A stretch of 6,951 bases of DNA from Lachnospiraceae bacterium (GTDB lineage Bacteria > Bacillota > Clostridia > Lachnospirales > Lachnospiraceae). The stretch is from the NCBI GenBank assembly GCA_009774625.1, contig VSOB01000094.1:1-6951 (forward strand). Reading direction: 5' to 3'. Position 1 is the stretch's first letter; each line of letters starts with the position of its first letter. The position numbers and the translations under genes are program-made. Shown here in pieces: positions 1 to 5,164 of this stretch. The notes beneath the pieces were generated by a model that saw nothing but the letters and a program-made list of their open reading frames with translations, had not been told where the DNA came from and ran no database searches.

Positions 1-7
1 AAATCGG

Positions 8-349
8 ATGATATTGTGCGGGGCCAATGCCTACGAGAAAAACTATTATTTCAATGAAAGATTTAAGCAGATTCCCCAGTCGGTGCAGGATGAGCTGCAT
101 ATTATCTGTGTTTTGTTTACAGAAGAGGCCGGGGGCATCTTTACGGTCGTGTTTGAGGCGGACGGCAGCGTATCACTGGAAACGGATGCGGAAGAAAATG
201 ATGTGTATTACGATGAGATTGGCAGCGGACTTCTGGTAAAGGAGATCCGCAGGAAGCGGAAAGAGCTGCTGCAGTCTCTGAGCCTGTATTACAGGGTTTT
301 GATTCTGAAAGAAGATCTGTCCGGAATGATAGAGGAGGAAGGGCAGTAG
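8..349 (+). CDS. Small conserved protein, DUF6145-like, function unknown
   Basis: This 113-residue soluble protein has no signal peptide or membrane segment. It has a LCGANAYEKNYYFNE stretch near the N terminus (residues 3-17), a central strand-rich region containing VLFTEEAGGI, and an acidic stretch (residues 57-67) leading into the DEIGSG motif. A basic helix (EIRRKRKELLQSL) precedes an acidic C terminus. From memory the pattern matches DUF6145, a family of uncharacterised proteins common in Lachnospiraceae; I could not search to confirm this. It lies 41 nt upstream of coaX on the same strand, so co-transcription is likely. The ATG at 8 is so close to the window edge that its ribosome binding site cannot be seen. 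The frame is open back to base 2, so the true start may lie a few codons upstream, outside the window. No biochemical role can be assigned. Confidence 0.75.
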   Translation: MILCGANAYEKNYYFNERFKQIPQSVQDELHIICVLFTEEAGGIFTVVFEADGSVSLETDAEENDVYYDEIGSGLLVKEIRRKRKELLQSLSLYYRVLILKEDLSGMIEEEGQ

Positions 350-390
350 GAAGATGCCGTAACAGGTATGGACGGCTGCCGGAGAAAGCA

Positions 391-1179
391 ATGTTATTGG
401 TTGTGGATGTTGGAAATACAAATATTACATTTGGCGTCTTTGATGGAAAAGAACTGAAAAAGAGCTTTCGGATCACCACAAAGATAGCAAGGACCTCGGA
501 TGAGTTCGGCATTTCCATTATGGAACTGCTGCGTATTAACGGGATAGCGATTCAGGACATCAGCGGTATCAGTATGGCCAGCGTGGTGCCGAATGTGATG
601 CATTCCCTGACAGGGGCTATGGTGAAATATATCCGCCAGAAGCCGTTGATCGTGGGCCCGGGAGTCCGGACAGGAATCCGGATATCCGGTGAAAATCCCA
701 GGGGTGTGGGTGCGGACAGAATCGTGGATGCAGTGGCGGCTTTTGAAAAGTACGGCGGCCCCGTCCTGGTGCTGGATTTTGGCACTGCCACCACATACGA
801 TCTGGTGCGGGAGGACGGCAGCTTCAGTGAGGGCGTGACGGCGCCGGGACTGCGTATCTCTCTGATGGCACTGTCCCAGGAGGCGGCAAAGCTGCCGGAG
901 GTGGAAATCAGAAAACCCAAGTCCATTCTGGCGCAGGAAACTATATCCAGTATGCAGGCCGGACTGGTCTATGGTCAGATCGGACAGACAGAATATATTA
1001 TCCGGCAGGTCAGAAAGGAAACCGGCTATGACAATCTGAAGGTGGTGGCCACCGGAGGGCTGGGCAGGATGATTTCCGAGGAGACGGATACCATTGACAT
1101 ATATGACAGTGCGCTGACACTGGACGGTCTGCGTATTATTTATGAGAAAAATACGGACAGCACAGGGAAAAAGAAATAA
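391..1179 (+). CDS. coaX: Type III pantothenate kinase
   Basis: CoaX phosphorylates pantothenate (vitamin B5) with ATP to 4'-phosphopantothenate, the committed step of coenzyme A synthesis in the cytosol. The 262-residue product has the usual family length and the ASKHA-fold signatures. DVGNTN at residues 6-11 is the phosphate-binding loop, with D6. GADR at 107-110 carries D109, the expected catalytic aspartate. DFGTATT is at 129-135, APGL at 151-154, and the adenosine-side ATGGL at 220-224. Known family members need a monovalent cation such as K+ and are not feedback-inhibited by CoA; that is family knowledge, not seen here. The ATG at 391 has GGAG at 381-384, six bases upstream. The gene follows the small upstream protein by 41 nt and precedes dusB by 19 nt, which suggests one transcript. 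No truncation or missing key residue is visible. Confidence 0.96.
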   Translation: MLLVVDVGNTNITFGVFDGKELKKSFRITTKIARTSDEFGISIMELLRINGIAIQDISGISMASVVPNVMHSLTGAMVKYIRQKPLIVGPGVRTGIRISGENPRGVGADRIVDAVAAFEKYGGPVLVLDFGTATTYDLVREDGSFSEGVTAPGLRISLMALSQEAAKLPEVEIRKPKSILAQETISSMQAGLVYGQIGQTEYIIRQVRKETGYDNLKVVATGGLGRMISEETDTIDIYDSALTLDGLRIIYEKNTDSTGKKK

Positions 1180-1198
1180 GGAGCAGAAAGGGAGCAAG

Positions 1199-2176
1199 AT
1201 GCACAGGAAACTAAAGATCGGAAATGTAACGCTGGACAACAATGTTTTACTGGCTCCTATGGCAGGTGTGACGGACCTGCCTTTTCGTTTGCTCTGCGCC
1301 CGGCAGGGAGCAGGGCTGGTCAGTACGGAGATGATCAGCGCAAAGGCCATATTATACAACAATAAAAATACGGATGCGCTGATGGAGATCCATCCGGAAG
1401 AAGGAAAGGTGTCTTTGCAGCTTTTCGGTTCGGACCCGGACATCATCAGTGAGATGGCCCGGAAAATAGAGGAACGGCCTTTTGCCATACTGGATCTGAA
1501 TATGGGATGCCCCGTGCCCAAGGTGGTGAACAACGGAGAGGGTTCGGCCCTTTTGAAAGATCCTCTGCTGGCCGGACGGATCATTGAAAAGACAGCGGCG
1601 GCGATCCGAAAACCGGTGACAGTCAAGATTCGTAAGGGATTTGAAGAGACACACAACAATGCGGTGGAAATGGCACATGTGGCACAGGAGTCTGGTGCGG
1701 CGGCGGTGATCGTCCACGGGAGGACCAGGGCACAGTACTATGCCGGGAGCGCAGACTGGGACGTGATCCGTCAGGTGAAAGAGGCGGTGCATATTCCGGT
1801 GATCGGAAACGGGGATGTATGCGACGGCCCTTCGGCCGGACGGCTTATGGAAGAGAGCGGGTGCGACGGTGTGATGATTGGCCGGGCCGCCCAGGGAAAT
1901 CCATGGATATTCGGAAGGATTCTGACTTATCTGGAAACCGGCAGTATGCCGCCCCGTCCTGTTGCCTCTGAGGTACGGGAGATGATTCTGGAACATGCCA
2001 GGATGCAGATTGCCTGTAAAGGAAACGATACCGGCATCCGGGAGATGCGCAAGCATGTGTCCTGGTATACTGCCGGATATCCTCATTCGGCCCGTATCCG
2101 GAGAAAAATCAATGAGGCAAAGACAATGGAAGAGCTGATCGGCGCATTGGACGGGATGCTTTATGGAACTGCATAA
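1199..2176 (+). CDS. dusB: tRNA-dihydrouridine synthase, DusB type
   Basis: This FMN-dependent enzyme reduces specific uridines in the tRNA D-loop to dihydrouridine, using NAD(P)H. The 325-residue product shows a TIM-barrel flavin domain in family order. LAPMAGVTD at residues 18-26 binds FMN. LNMGCPVPK at 100-108 contains the catalytic cysteine C104. K143 and H173 (in VHGRTRAQYYAG) are expected FMN/uridine contacts. IGNGDV at 202-207 and GVMIGRAAQGNPWIF at 224-238 form the phosphate-binding end of the barrel. A helical C-terminal tRNA-binding domain follows (about 255-325, with KHVSWYTAG). I chose the ATG at 1199 because the protein then starts MHRKLKIGNV, typical of DusB. AAGGGAG lies at 1188-1194, and TAAGGAG overlaps the coaX stop. 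An earlier in-frame ATG at 1142 would overlap coaX by 38 nt. In many Firmicutes a dusB homologue is chromosomal housekeeping; which uridine is targeted cannot be read from sequence. Confidence 0.94.
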   Translation: MHRKLKIGNVTLDNNVLLAPMAGVTDLPFRLLCARQGAGLVSTEMISAKAILYNNKNTDALMEIHPEEGKVSLQLFGSDPDIISEMARKIEERPFAILDLNMGCPVPKVVNNGEGSALLKDPLLAGRIIEKTAAAIRKPVTVKIRKGFEETHNNAVEMAHVAQESGAAAVIVHGRTRAQYYAGSADWDVIRQVKEAVHIPVIGNGDVCDGPSAGRLMEESGCDGVMIGRAAQGNPWIFGRILTYLETGSMPPRPVASEVREMILEHARMQIACKGNDTGIREMRKHVSWYTAGYPHSARIRRKINEAKTMEELIGALDGMLYGTA

Positions 2177-2976
2177 ACTGTATCGTCCGCTTACGGCGGC
2201 GCCTTTTGCGGGCAATCATGGTTACCGGGAATTTCCGCCCTGTCAGGCGCTGGCTCCCTATATCAGATGCTTTTGGGGAATGGGGCAGTGGCCATATCGT
2301 AACTGGCAGCCACAGATGGGGCAAAGCCACCAAAGCCCACAGGCGACCTGCGTCATACCGGATACCTGCGCGGATCTTTTATTTGAGATTGATTTTACAG
2401 GCAGCAGACTGTGCAGCCGTTTTTGCGGTATTTCGGATGGGATGTTTCAGACATCCTGCGGACAGGAAGCGGGAGAGCATTATCTGTTCGGGATTCGTTT
2501 TTATGCCTGGAGCGTCGTACTGTTTTCGGAAGATTCCCTGCGGAGTACCTGCAATTGTCTGACAGATGCCGGACAGCATTTTGGACGGATAAAACGGGAA
2601 ATGGAAGGGATTCTGTTTGAAGCAGAAAGCCCGGAGGCGCTGGTCGAGGCAGCGGAAAAGATTCTGCTGAAAAATCTCCGGGTCAGACAGGAAAATGCCG
2701 CAGTATGGGAAGCGGTCGGCATGATGATTCTGAAAGTGGCGGGATATTTTGGAGAGCTTTCACCTGAACATGAAAAATAACAGAGAAAAGGCCGGAGCGG
2801 CATACAGGGCAGAAAGGATTTCGGGAAGTGCCGTGCTGGACTGGGTGGAACAATATGGGTATACGGATCAGGCCCATCTTTTACGGGATTTTAAGAAGTA
2901 TCATTCTATGACGATTTCACAGGCGCGGACGTATGCGCTGCAATTTCTTCCGGATGTCGCATTTTTACAAGAATAA
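2163..2976 (+). pseudogene. AraC-family transcriptional regulator, frameshifted and internally deleted
   Basis: The 5' part (2163-2780, 205 codons) encodes the N-terminal sensor-like domain of an AraC regulator of the DUF6597 sort. Visible patterns are an N-terminal YREFPPCQALAPYIRCFWG, VIPDTCADLLFEID, and FGIRFYAWSVVLFSE. It then reads into a TAA at 2778-2780. The final helix-turn-helix continues one frame over, open from 2734 to 2976. It carries WVEQYGYTDQAHLLRDFKKYHSM and ends in DVAFLQE, a C terminus I associate with this subgroup. The first helix-turn-helix, with its usual G(I/L)SPK segment, is not recognisable in any frame between about 2750 and 2840. Comparison with remembered relatives suggests roughly 20-25 codons are missing. 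One out-of-frame deletion would explain both the shift and the loss. The start overlaps the end of dusB by 14 nt, so translation was probably coupled. A stand-alone sensor domain product cannot be excluded, but DNA binding should be lost. Confidence 0.78.
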
Positions 2977-2988
2977 ACCGGATCAGGC

Positions 2989-2997
2989 TGTTATACT
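2989..2997 (+). promoter_or_regulatory. Possible extended -10 promoter for the VOC protein gene
   Basis: The sequence TG-T-TATACT fits an extended -10 element (TGnTATAAT) with one mismatch in the hexamer. There is no good -35 hexamer at 16-18 nt; TTTACA at 2964-2969 is 22 nt upstream of TATACT, which is too far. Extended -10 promoters can work without a -35. The site lies just after the AraC remnant ends, and transcription would start near 3004, giving a leader of about 57 nt. The call rests on motif match only. Confidence 0.4.
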
Positions 2998-3008
2998 TGC
3001 AAAGAAAG

Positions 3009-3034
3009 GCCTGTGGCCGGGGAAGGCCGCAGGC
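3009..3034 (+). other. Strong GC-rich stem-loop upstream of the VOC protein gene
   Basis: GCCTGTGGCC (3009-3018) pairs with GGCCGCAGGC (3025-3034) to give a 10-bp stem with one G-U pair, closing a GGGGAA loop. It sits in the 84-nt gap between the AraC remnant and the VOC protein gene, ending 26 nt before the start codon. No T run follows on the + strand, so it is not a standard intrinsic terminator for upstream genes. Read on the - strand, the stem is followed by TTTCTTTG, a weak U tract, but no - strand gene is evident that would need it. It may be a leader structure that stabilises or tunes the mRNA. Confidence 0.6.
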
Positions 3035-3060
3035 AGACAAAGGAAAGGCAGGTAAAACAG

Positions 3061-3450
3061 ATGCGTTTGGAAGGATTTGGAATCTTTGTGAAGGATATGG
3101 GAGCGATGATCCGGTTTTACAGAGATGTGCTGGGATTTGCCATCAAAGAGGCGGAGGATACTGACAATGTGTATCTGGAGCAGGACGGGACCTTGTTTCT
3201 TCTGTTTCGGAGAAGTGATTTTGAAGTCATGGCAAATCAAAAATTTGGCTATGCGGAAGGAATCAACGGCCATTATGAGATCGCTTTGTGTGTGGAAAAT
3301 TATGAGGCAGTGGACAGGACTTACGCAGAGATCGTGGAAAAGGGAGCGGTTTCCGTGATGGCTCCTGTTACACAGCCCTGGGGACAGAGGACTTGCTATG
3401 TGGCAGATCCGGAAGGGAATCTGGTGGAAATCGGCTCTTTTGTAAAATAA
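3061..3450 (+). CDS. VOC-superfamily (glyoxalase/bleomycin-resistance fold) protein
   Basis: This 129-residue single-domain protein has the paired beta-alpha-beta-beta-beta modules of the vicinal oxygen chelate superfamily. Module one opens with GFGIFVKDMGAMIRFYRDVLGF (residues 5-26), followed by NVYLEQDGTLFLLF. Module two starts near NGHYEIALCV (70-79) and ends with the hallmark WGQRTCYVADPEGNLVEIG (107-125). H71 and E123 are in positions that often bind metal in this fold; E4 may be a further ligand. The superfamily includes glyoxalase I, fosfomycin and bleomycin resistance proteins and dioxygenases, and nothing here decides the substrate. I chose the ATG at 3061 because a sensible N terminus begins there and CAGG lies 8 nt upstream. 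The in-frame GTG at 3013 falls inside a hairpin stem. It follows the broken AraC gene, which may once have controlled it. Confidence 0.85.
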   Translation: MRLEGFGIFVKDMGAMIRFYRDVLGFAIKEAEDTDNVYLEQDGTLFLLFRRSDFEVMANQKFGYAEGINGHYEIALCVENYEAVDRTYAEIVEKGAVSVMAPVTQPWGQRTCYVADPEGNLVEIGSFVK

Positions 3451-3508
3451 GTCTGCGGCGACTGTGGGAGCGGACGGATATTTTGCGGCAGGACGCATAT
3501 ACTGCAGT

Positions 3509-4561
3509 ATGGAAAATATGATTTGTCTCTATACGAAGCAAAAAGAAGAAAAGAAAAACAGGCTATGGCAGGCAGCAGAGCAGTTATTGAGCCTGCCTTA
3601 TCCTTTGACCCAAAAAAGCTGTACTGTTCTGGAAGTTTCCATAAGAGGCTATGGCATCGAAGGGATCACAGAGGAGGAGATCCTGGCTCTGGAAAAGGCA
3701 AAGGGACGGCAGGCTTTGGAAAGAATTTCTGATGACGGCAGGCAGGGCAGACGTAGCCGTACCCAGGACAGAAAACAAAGAAGGCGGCAGCGCAGATGGA
3801 AGCGGACGCTGAGGCATATAAAACAGGAATTACGAAAGAAAGAAATGCAGAATCGGACAGGCAGGCCGGAAGGTGCATTTCTTTTTTGTTCGTGGAAGGA
3901 AGAGTGCTTTCCCACGGAAATGCTACTGCGGTTTTATCGGGACTGTTGCAAGGAAAATCTGTTTGTACTGCGGGCGGAGCAGTTGATCTTTCTGGACGGC
4001 TGGGAAAAACCGGTGGAGAGGCCGATGCTATGGAGCCTGCAGGAAGAGGAGATCGGGGAAGCGTCCGAAGCGGGAAAAGAGGATGAGAGGGAAGGCGCTC
4101 TGGCTTTGGAGGAAAGGCCGGAGGAAAGGCCGGAGGAAGCATATGGAATGGAAGCATATGAAGCAGAGGCATATGACATGGATACAGAGCCGGAAATGGA
4201 AATGGAAGATCGGGAACTGGCATTTCTTTCGGAGGTTTACCATGTTTATAATTATGCAACCATTGTAACAGACAGGCCAAAGGCATGGGAAGAGTTTGCT
4301 GAAATGGCGTATGAGGAGTATGGGCTGTCAGTCAGATGTGTAAGAGATGGCGGTATGCTCTCCTTTCCGGATAAGAAAACGCTGATTGTGGATATGGGCA
4401 GGCGGGGAAGGCGGTGTATGCGGAATTTTCCCAGGGACAGTGTGTATATGGACATGTGGTGGACAAGAGACAAACGGCGCAGAATTGCCGCAAAATGCGG
4501 GAAGATTCCCTATGTATCCCTGCGGAATCTCCTTGACACTGCCCTGAGGGATGGGGTATAA
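3509..4561 (+). CDS. Unrecognised protein with basic segment, acidic repeat linker and C-terminal domain
   Basis: I do not recognise this 350-residue protein. It has four visible parts. Residues 1-70 look folded, beginning ENMICLYTKQKEEKK and containing LEVSIRGYGIEGITEEEIL. Residues 78-111 are extremely basic, rich in Arg and Lys, and probably helical. Residues 121-175 look folded again (GAFLFCSW, MLLRFYRDCC, LIFLDGW). Residues 178-237 form a very acidic low-complexity linker with EERP and EAY repeats. Residues 238-350 form a compact alpha/beta-looking domain with YNYATIVTDRP, KTLIVDMGRRG, VYMDMWW and IPYVSLRNLLDTALRDG. There is no signal peptide or membrane segment. The start is uncertain: ATG 3509 and ATG 3518 are both plausible, neither has a clear ribosome binding site, and an in-frame GTG at 3464 would add 15 residues. 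Its coding reality is supported by a long open frame in the operon direction and by the folded-looking ends. The greA promoter lies inside its last codons. Confidence 0.8.
   Translation: MENMICLYTKQKEEKKNRLWQAAEQLLSLPYPLTQKSCTVLEVSIRGYGIEGITEEEILALEKAKGRQALERISDDGRQGRRSRTQDRKQRRRQRRWKRTLRHIKQELRKKEMQNRTGRPEGAFLFCSWKEECFPTEMLLRFYRDCCKENLFVLRAEQLIFLDGWEKPVERPMLWSLQEEEIGEASEAGKEDEREGALALEERPEERPEEAYGMEAYEAEAYDMDTEPEMEMEDRELAFLSEVYHVYNYATIVTDRPKAWEEFAEMAYEEYGLSVRCVRDGGMLSFPDKKTLIVDMGRRGRRCMRNFPRDSVYMDMWWTRDKRRRIAAKCGKIPYVSLRNLLDTALRDGV
4109..4132 (+). repeat. Two tandem 12-nt repeats coding EERP-EERP
   Basis: GAGGAAAGGCCG occurs twice in perfect tandem, and a partial third unit (GAGGAA) follows at 4133-4138. 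The unit is a multiple of three, so copy changes keep the frame. It lies in the acidic linker of the unrecognised protein. Its exactness at DNA level suggests recent slippage or duplication rather than only amino-acid selection. Confidence 0.9.
4136..4180 (+). repeat. Three imperfect 15-nt repeats coding EAYxx
   Basis: Units at 4136-4150, 4151-4165 and 4166-4180 each begin GA(A/G)GCATATG and encode EAYGM, EAYEA and EAYDM. They directly follow the 12-nt repeat. The five-residue period puts an aromatic residue every fifth position in an acidic, probably disordered segment. The first base of unit one is shared with the partial third copy of the previous repeat. Confidence 0.85.
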
Positions 4562-4562
4562 T
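4533..4562 (+). promoter_or_regulatory. Consensus housekeeping-sigma promoter for greA-lysS
   Basis: TTGACA (4533-4538) and TATAAT (4557-4562) are both perfect consensus hexamers, separated by 18 nt. The -35 lies in codons for Leu-Asp-Thr near the end of the unrecognised protein, and the -10 covers its TAA stop. Transcription would start near 4569, giving a leader of about 97 nt before the greA ATG at 4666. Two exact hexamers at near-ideal spacing in a plausible place make chance unlikely. It would make greA-lysS at least partly independent of the upstream genes. Confidence 0.8.
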
Positions 4563-4574
4563 CTCGACGGAGAT
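4561..4574 (+). promoter_or_regulatory. Small inverted repeat at the predicted greA transcription start
   Basis: ATCTC (4561-4565) and GAGAT (4570-4574) form a perfect 5-bp inverted repeat around GACG. It overlaps the last two bases of the -10 box and the predicted start site. It could be an operator half-pair or a short 5' hairpin on the mRNA. Arms this short occur often by chance, so only its position makes it notable. Confidence 0.25.
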
Positions 4575-4665
4575 AGTAAAAGGGCATAATAGTGAGGGTG
4601 TTATGTCTGTCAGAATTGCGCAGGGACGCAAAATAAACTGGATTGTGGGAGAGGTGGCACACAGT

Positions 4666-5148
4666 ATGGAAGAGAAAAAAAATATATTAACGTATGAGGG
4701 ACTCAGAAAATATGAGGATGAGCTGCATGAGCTGAAAGTGGTAAAGCGTCAGGAGGTGGCGCAGAAGATCAAAGAAGCCAGAGAGCAGGGCGATCTGTCC
4801 GAAAATGCGGAATATGATGCGGCGAAAGATGAACAGAGGGATATTGAAGCCAGAATCGAAGAGCTGGAGAAAATATTGAAAAACGCGGAAGTGGTCGTAG
4901 AGGATGAAGTGGATCTGGATAAAATCAACATCGGCTGCCGTGTACGGATTCTGGACTTGGAATTCAGCGAAGAGCTGGAATATAAAATCGTAGGTTCTAC
5001 AGAAGCAAACAGCTTAAAAGGAAAGATTTCCAACGAATCGCCGGTGGGCCGTGCCCTGATGGGAAAAAGGGCCGGGGATATGATCCAGGTGGAGACACAG
5101 GCCGGTATATTGGAATATAAGGTACTGGAAATTCAGAGAAGCAATTAA
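4666..5148 (+). CDS. greA: Transcription elongation factor GreA
   Basis: GreA enters the secondary channel of RNA polymerase and stimulates cleavage of backtracked RNA, freeing stalled complexes. The 160-residue product is of standard length. The N-terminal coiled-coil hairpin spans about residues 10-75. Its tip EQGDLSENAEYDAA (40-53) carries the acidic pair D43 and E46 that position the catalytic Mg2+ at the polymerase active site. The C-terminal FKBP-like domain includes GCRVRILD (90-97), the EYKIVGSTEA segment and ISNESPVGRALMGKRAGD (121-138). I chose the ATG at 4666, with AGGTGG 8 nt upstream, because MEEKKNILTYEGL is a typical start. An in-frame ATG at 4603 would add 21 unusual residues. 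It sits 16 nt before lysS and has its own likely promoter inside the end of the preceding gene. Confidence 0.96.
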   Translation: MEEKKNILTYEGLRKYEDELHELKVVKRQEVAQKIKEAREQGDLSENAEYDAAKDEQRDIEARIEELEKILKNAEVVVEDEVDLDKINIGCRVRILDLEFSEELEYKIVGSTEANSLKGKISNESPVGRALMGKRAGDMIQVETQAGILEYKVLEIQRSN

Positions 5149-5164
5149 AAGGAGTGTTAAAAGC

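Noticed and set aside
1142..1198. An earlier in-frame ATG that would extend dusB by 19 residues
   Set aside because: It would overlap coaX by 38 nt, add a basic tail absent from DusB proteins, and lacks a better ribosome binding site than the ATG at 1199.
394..1659. A 421-codon open frame on the - strand across coaX and dusB
   Set aside because: It lies antisense to two clearly recognised genes, has Ser/His/Pro-rich translation without domain signatures, and is best explained as a shadow of codon bias.
3013..3060. An in-frame GTG that would extend the VOC protein by 16 residues
   Set aside because: It falls within a strong hairpin stem, and the extra residues are unlike the family start, which fits the ATG at 3061.
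3451..3475. Possible terminator GTCTGC...GCGGAC after the VOC gene
   Set aside because: The stem is only 6 bp with one G-U pair, the loop is 13 nt, and no T run follows.
3666..4286. A 206-codon proline- and serine-rich open frame on the - strand
   Set aside because: It is the reverse of the Glu/Arg-rich, GGA/GAG-heavy coding region of the unrecognised protein. Its proline richness comes from that bias, and it has no ribosome binding site or recognisable domain.
4564..4590. A second promoter with CATAAT as -10 upstream of greA
   Set aside because: No acceptable -35 lies at the right distance (TCGACG is only 15 nt away and poor), and a perfect promoter lies just upstream.
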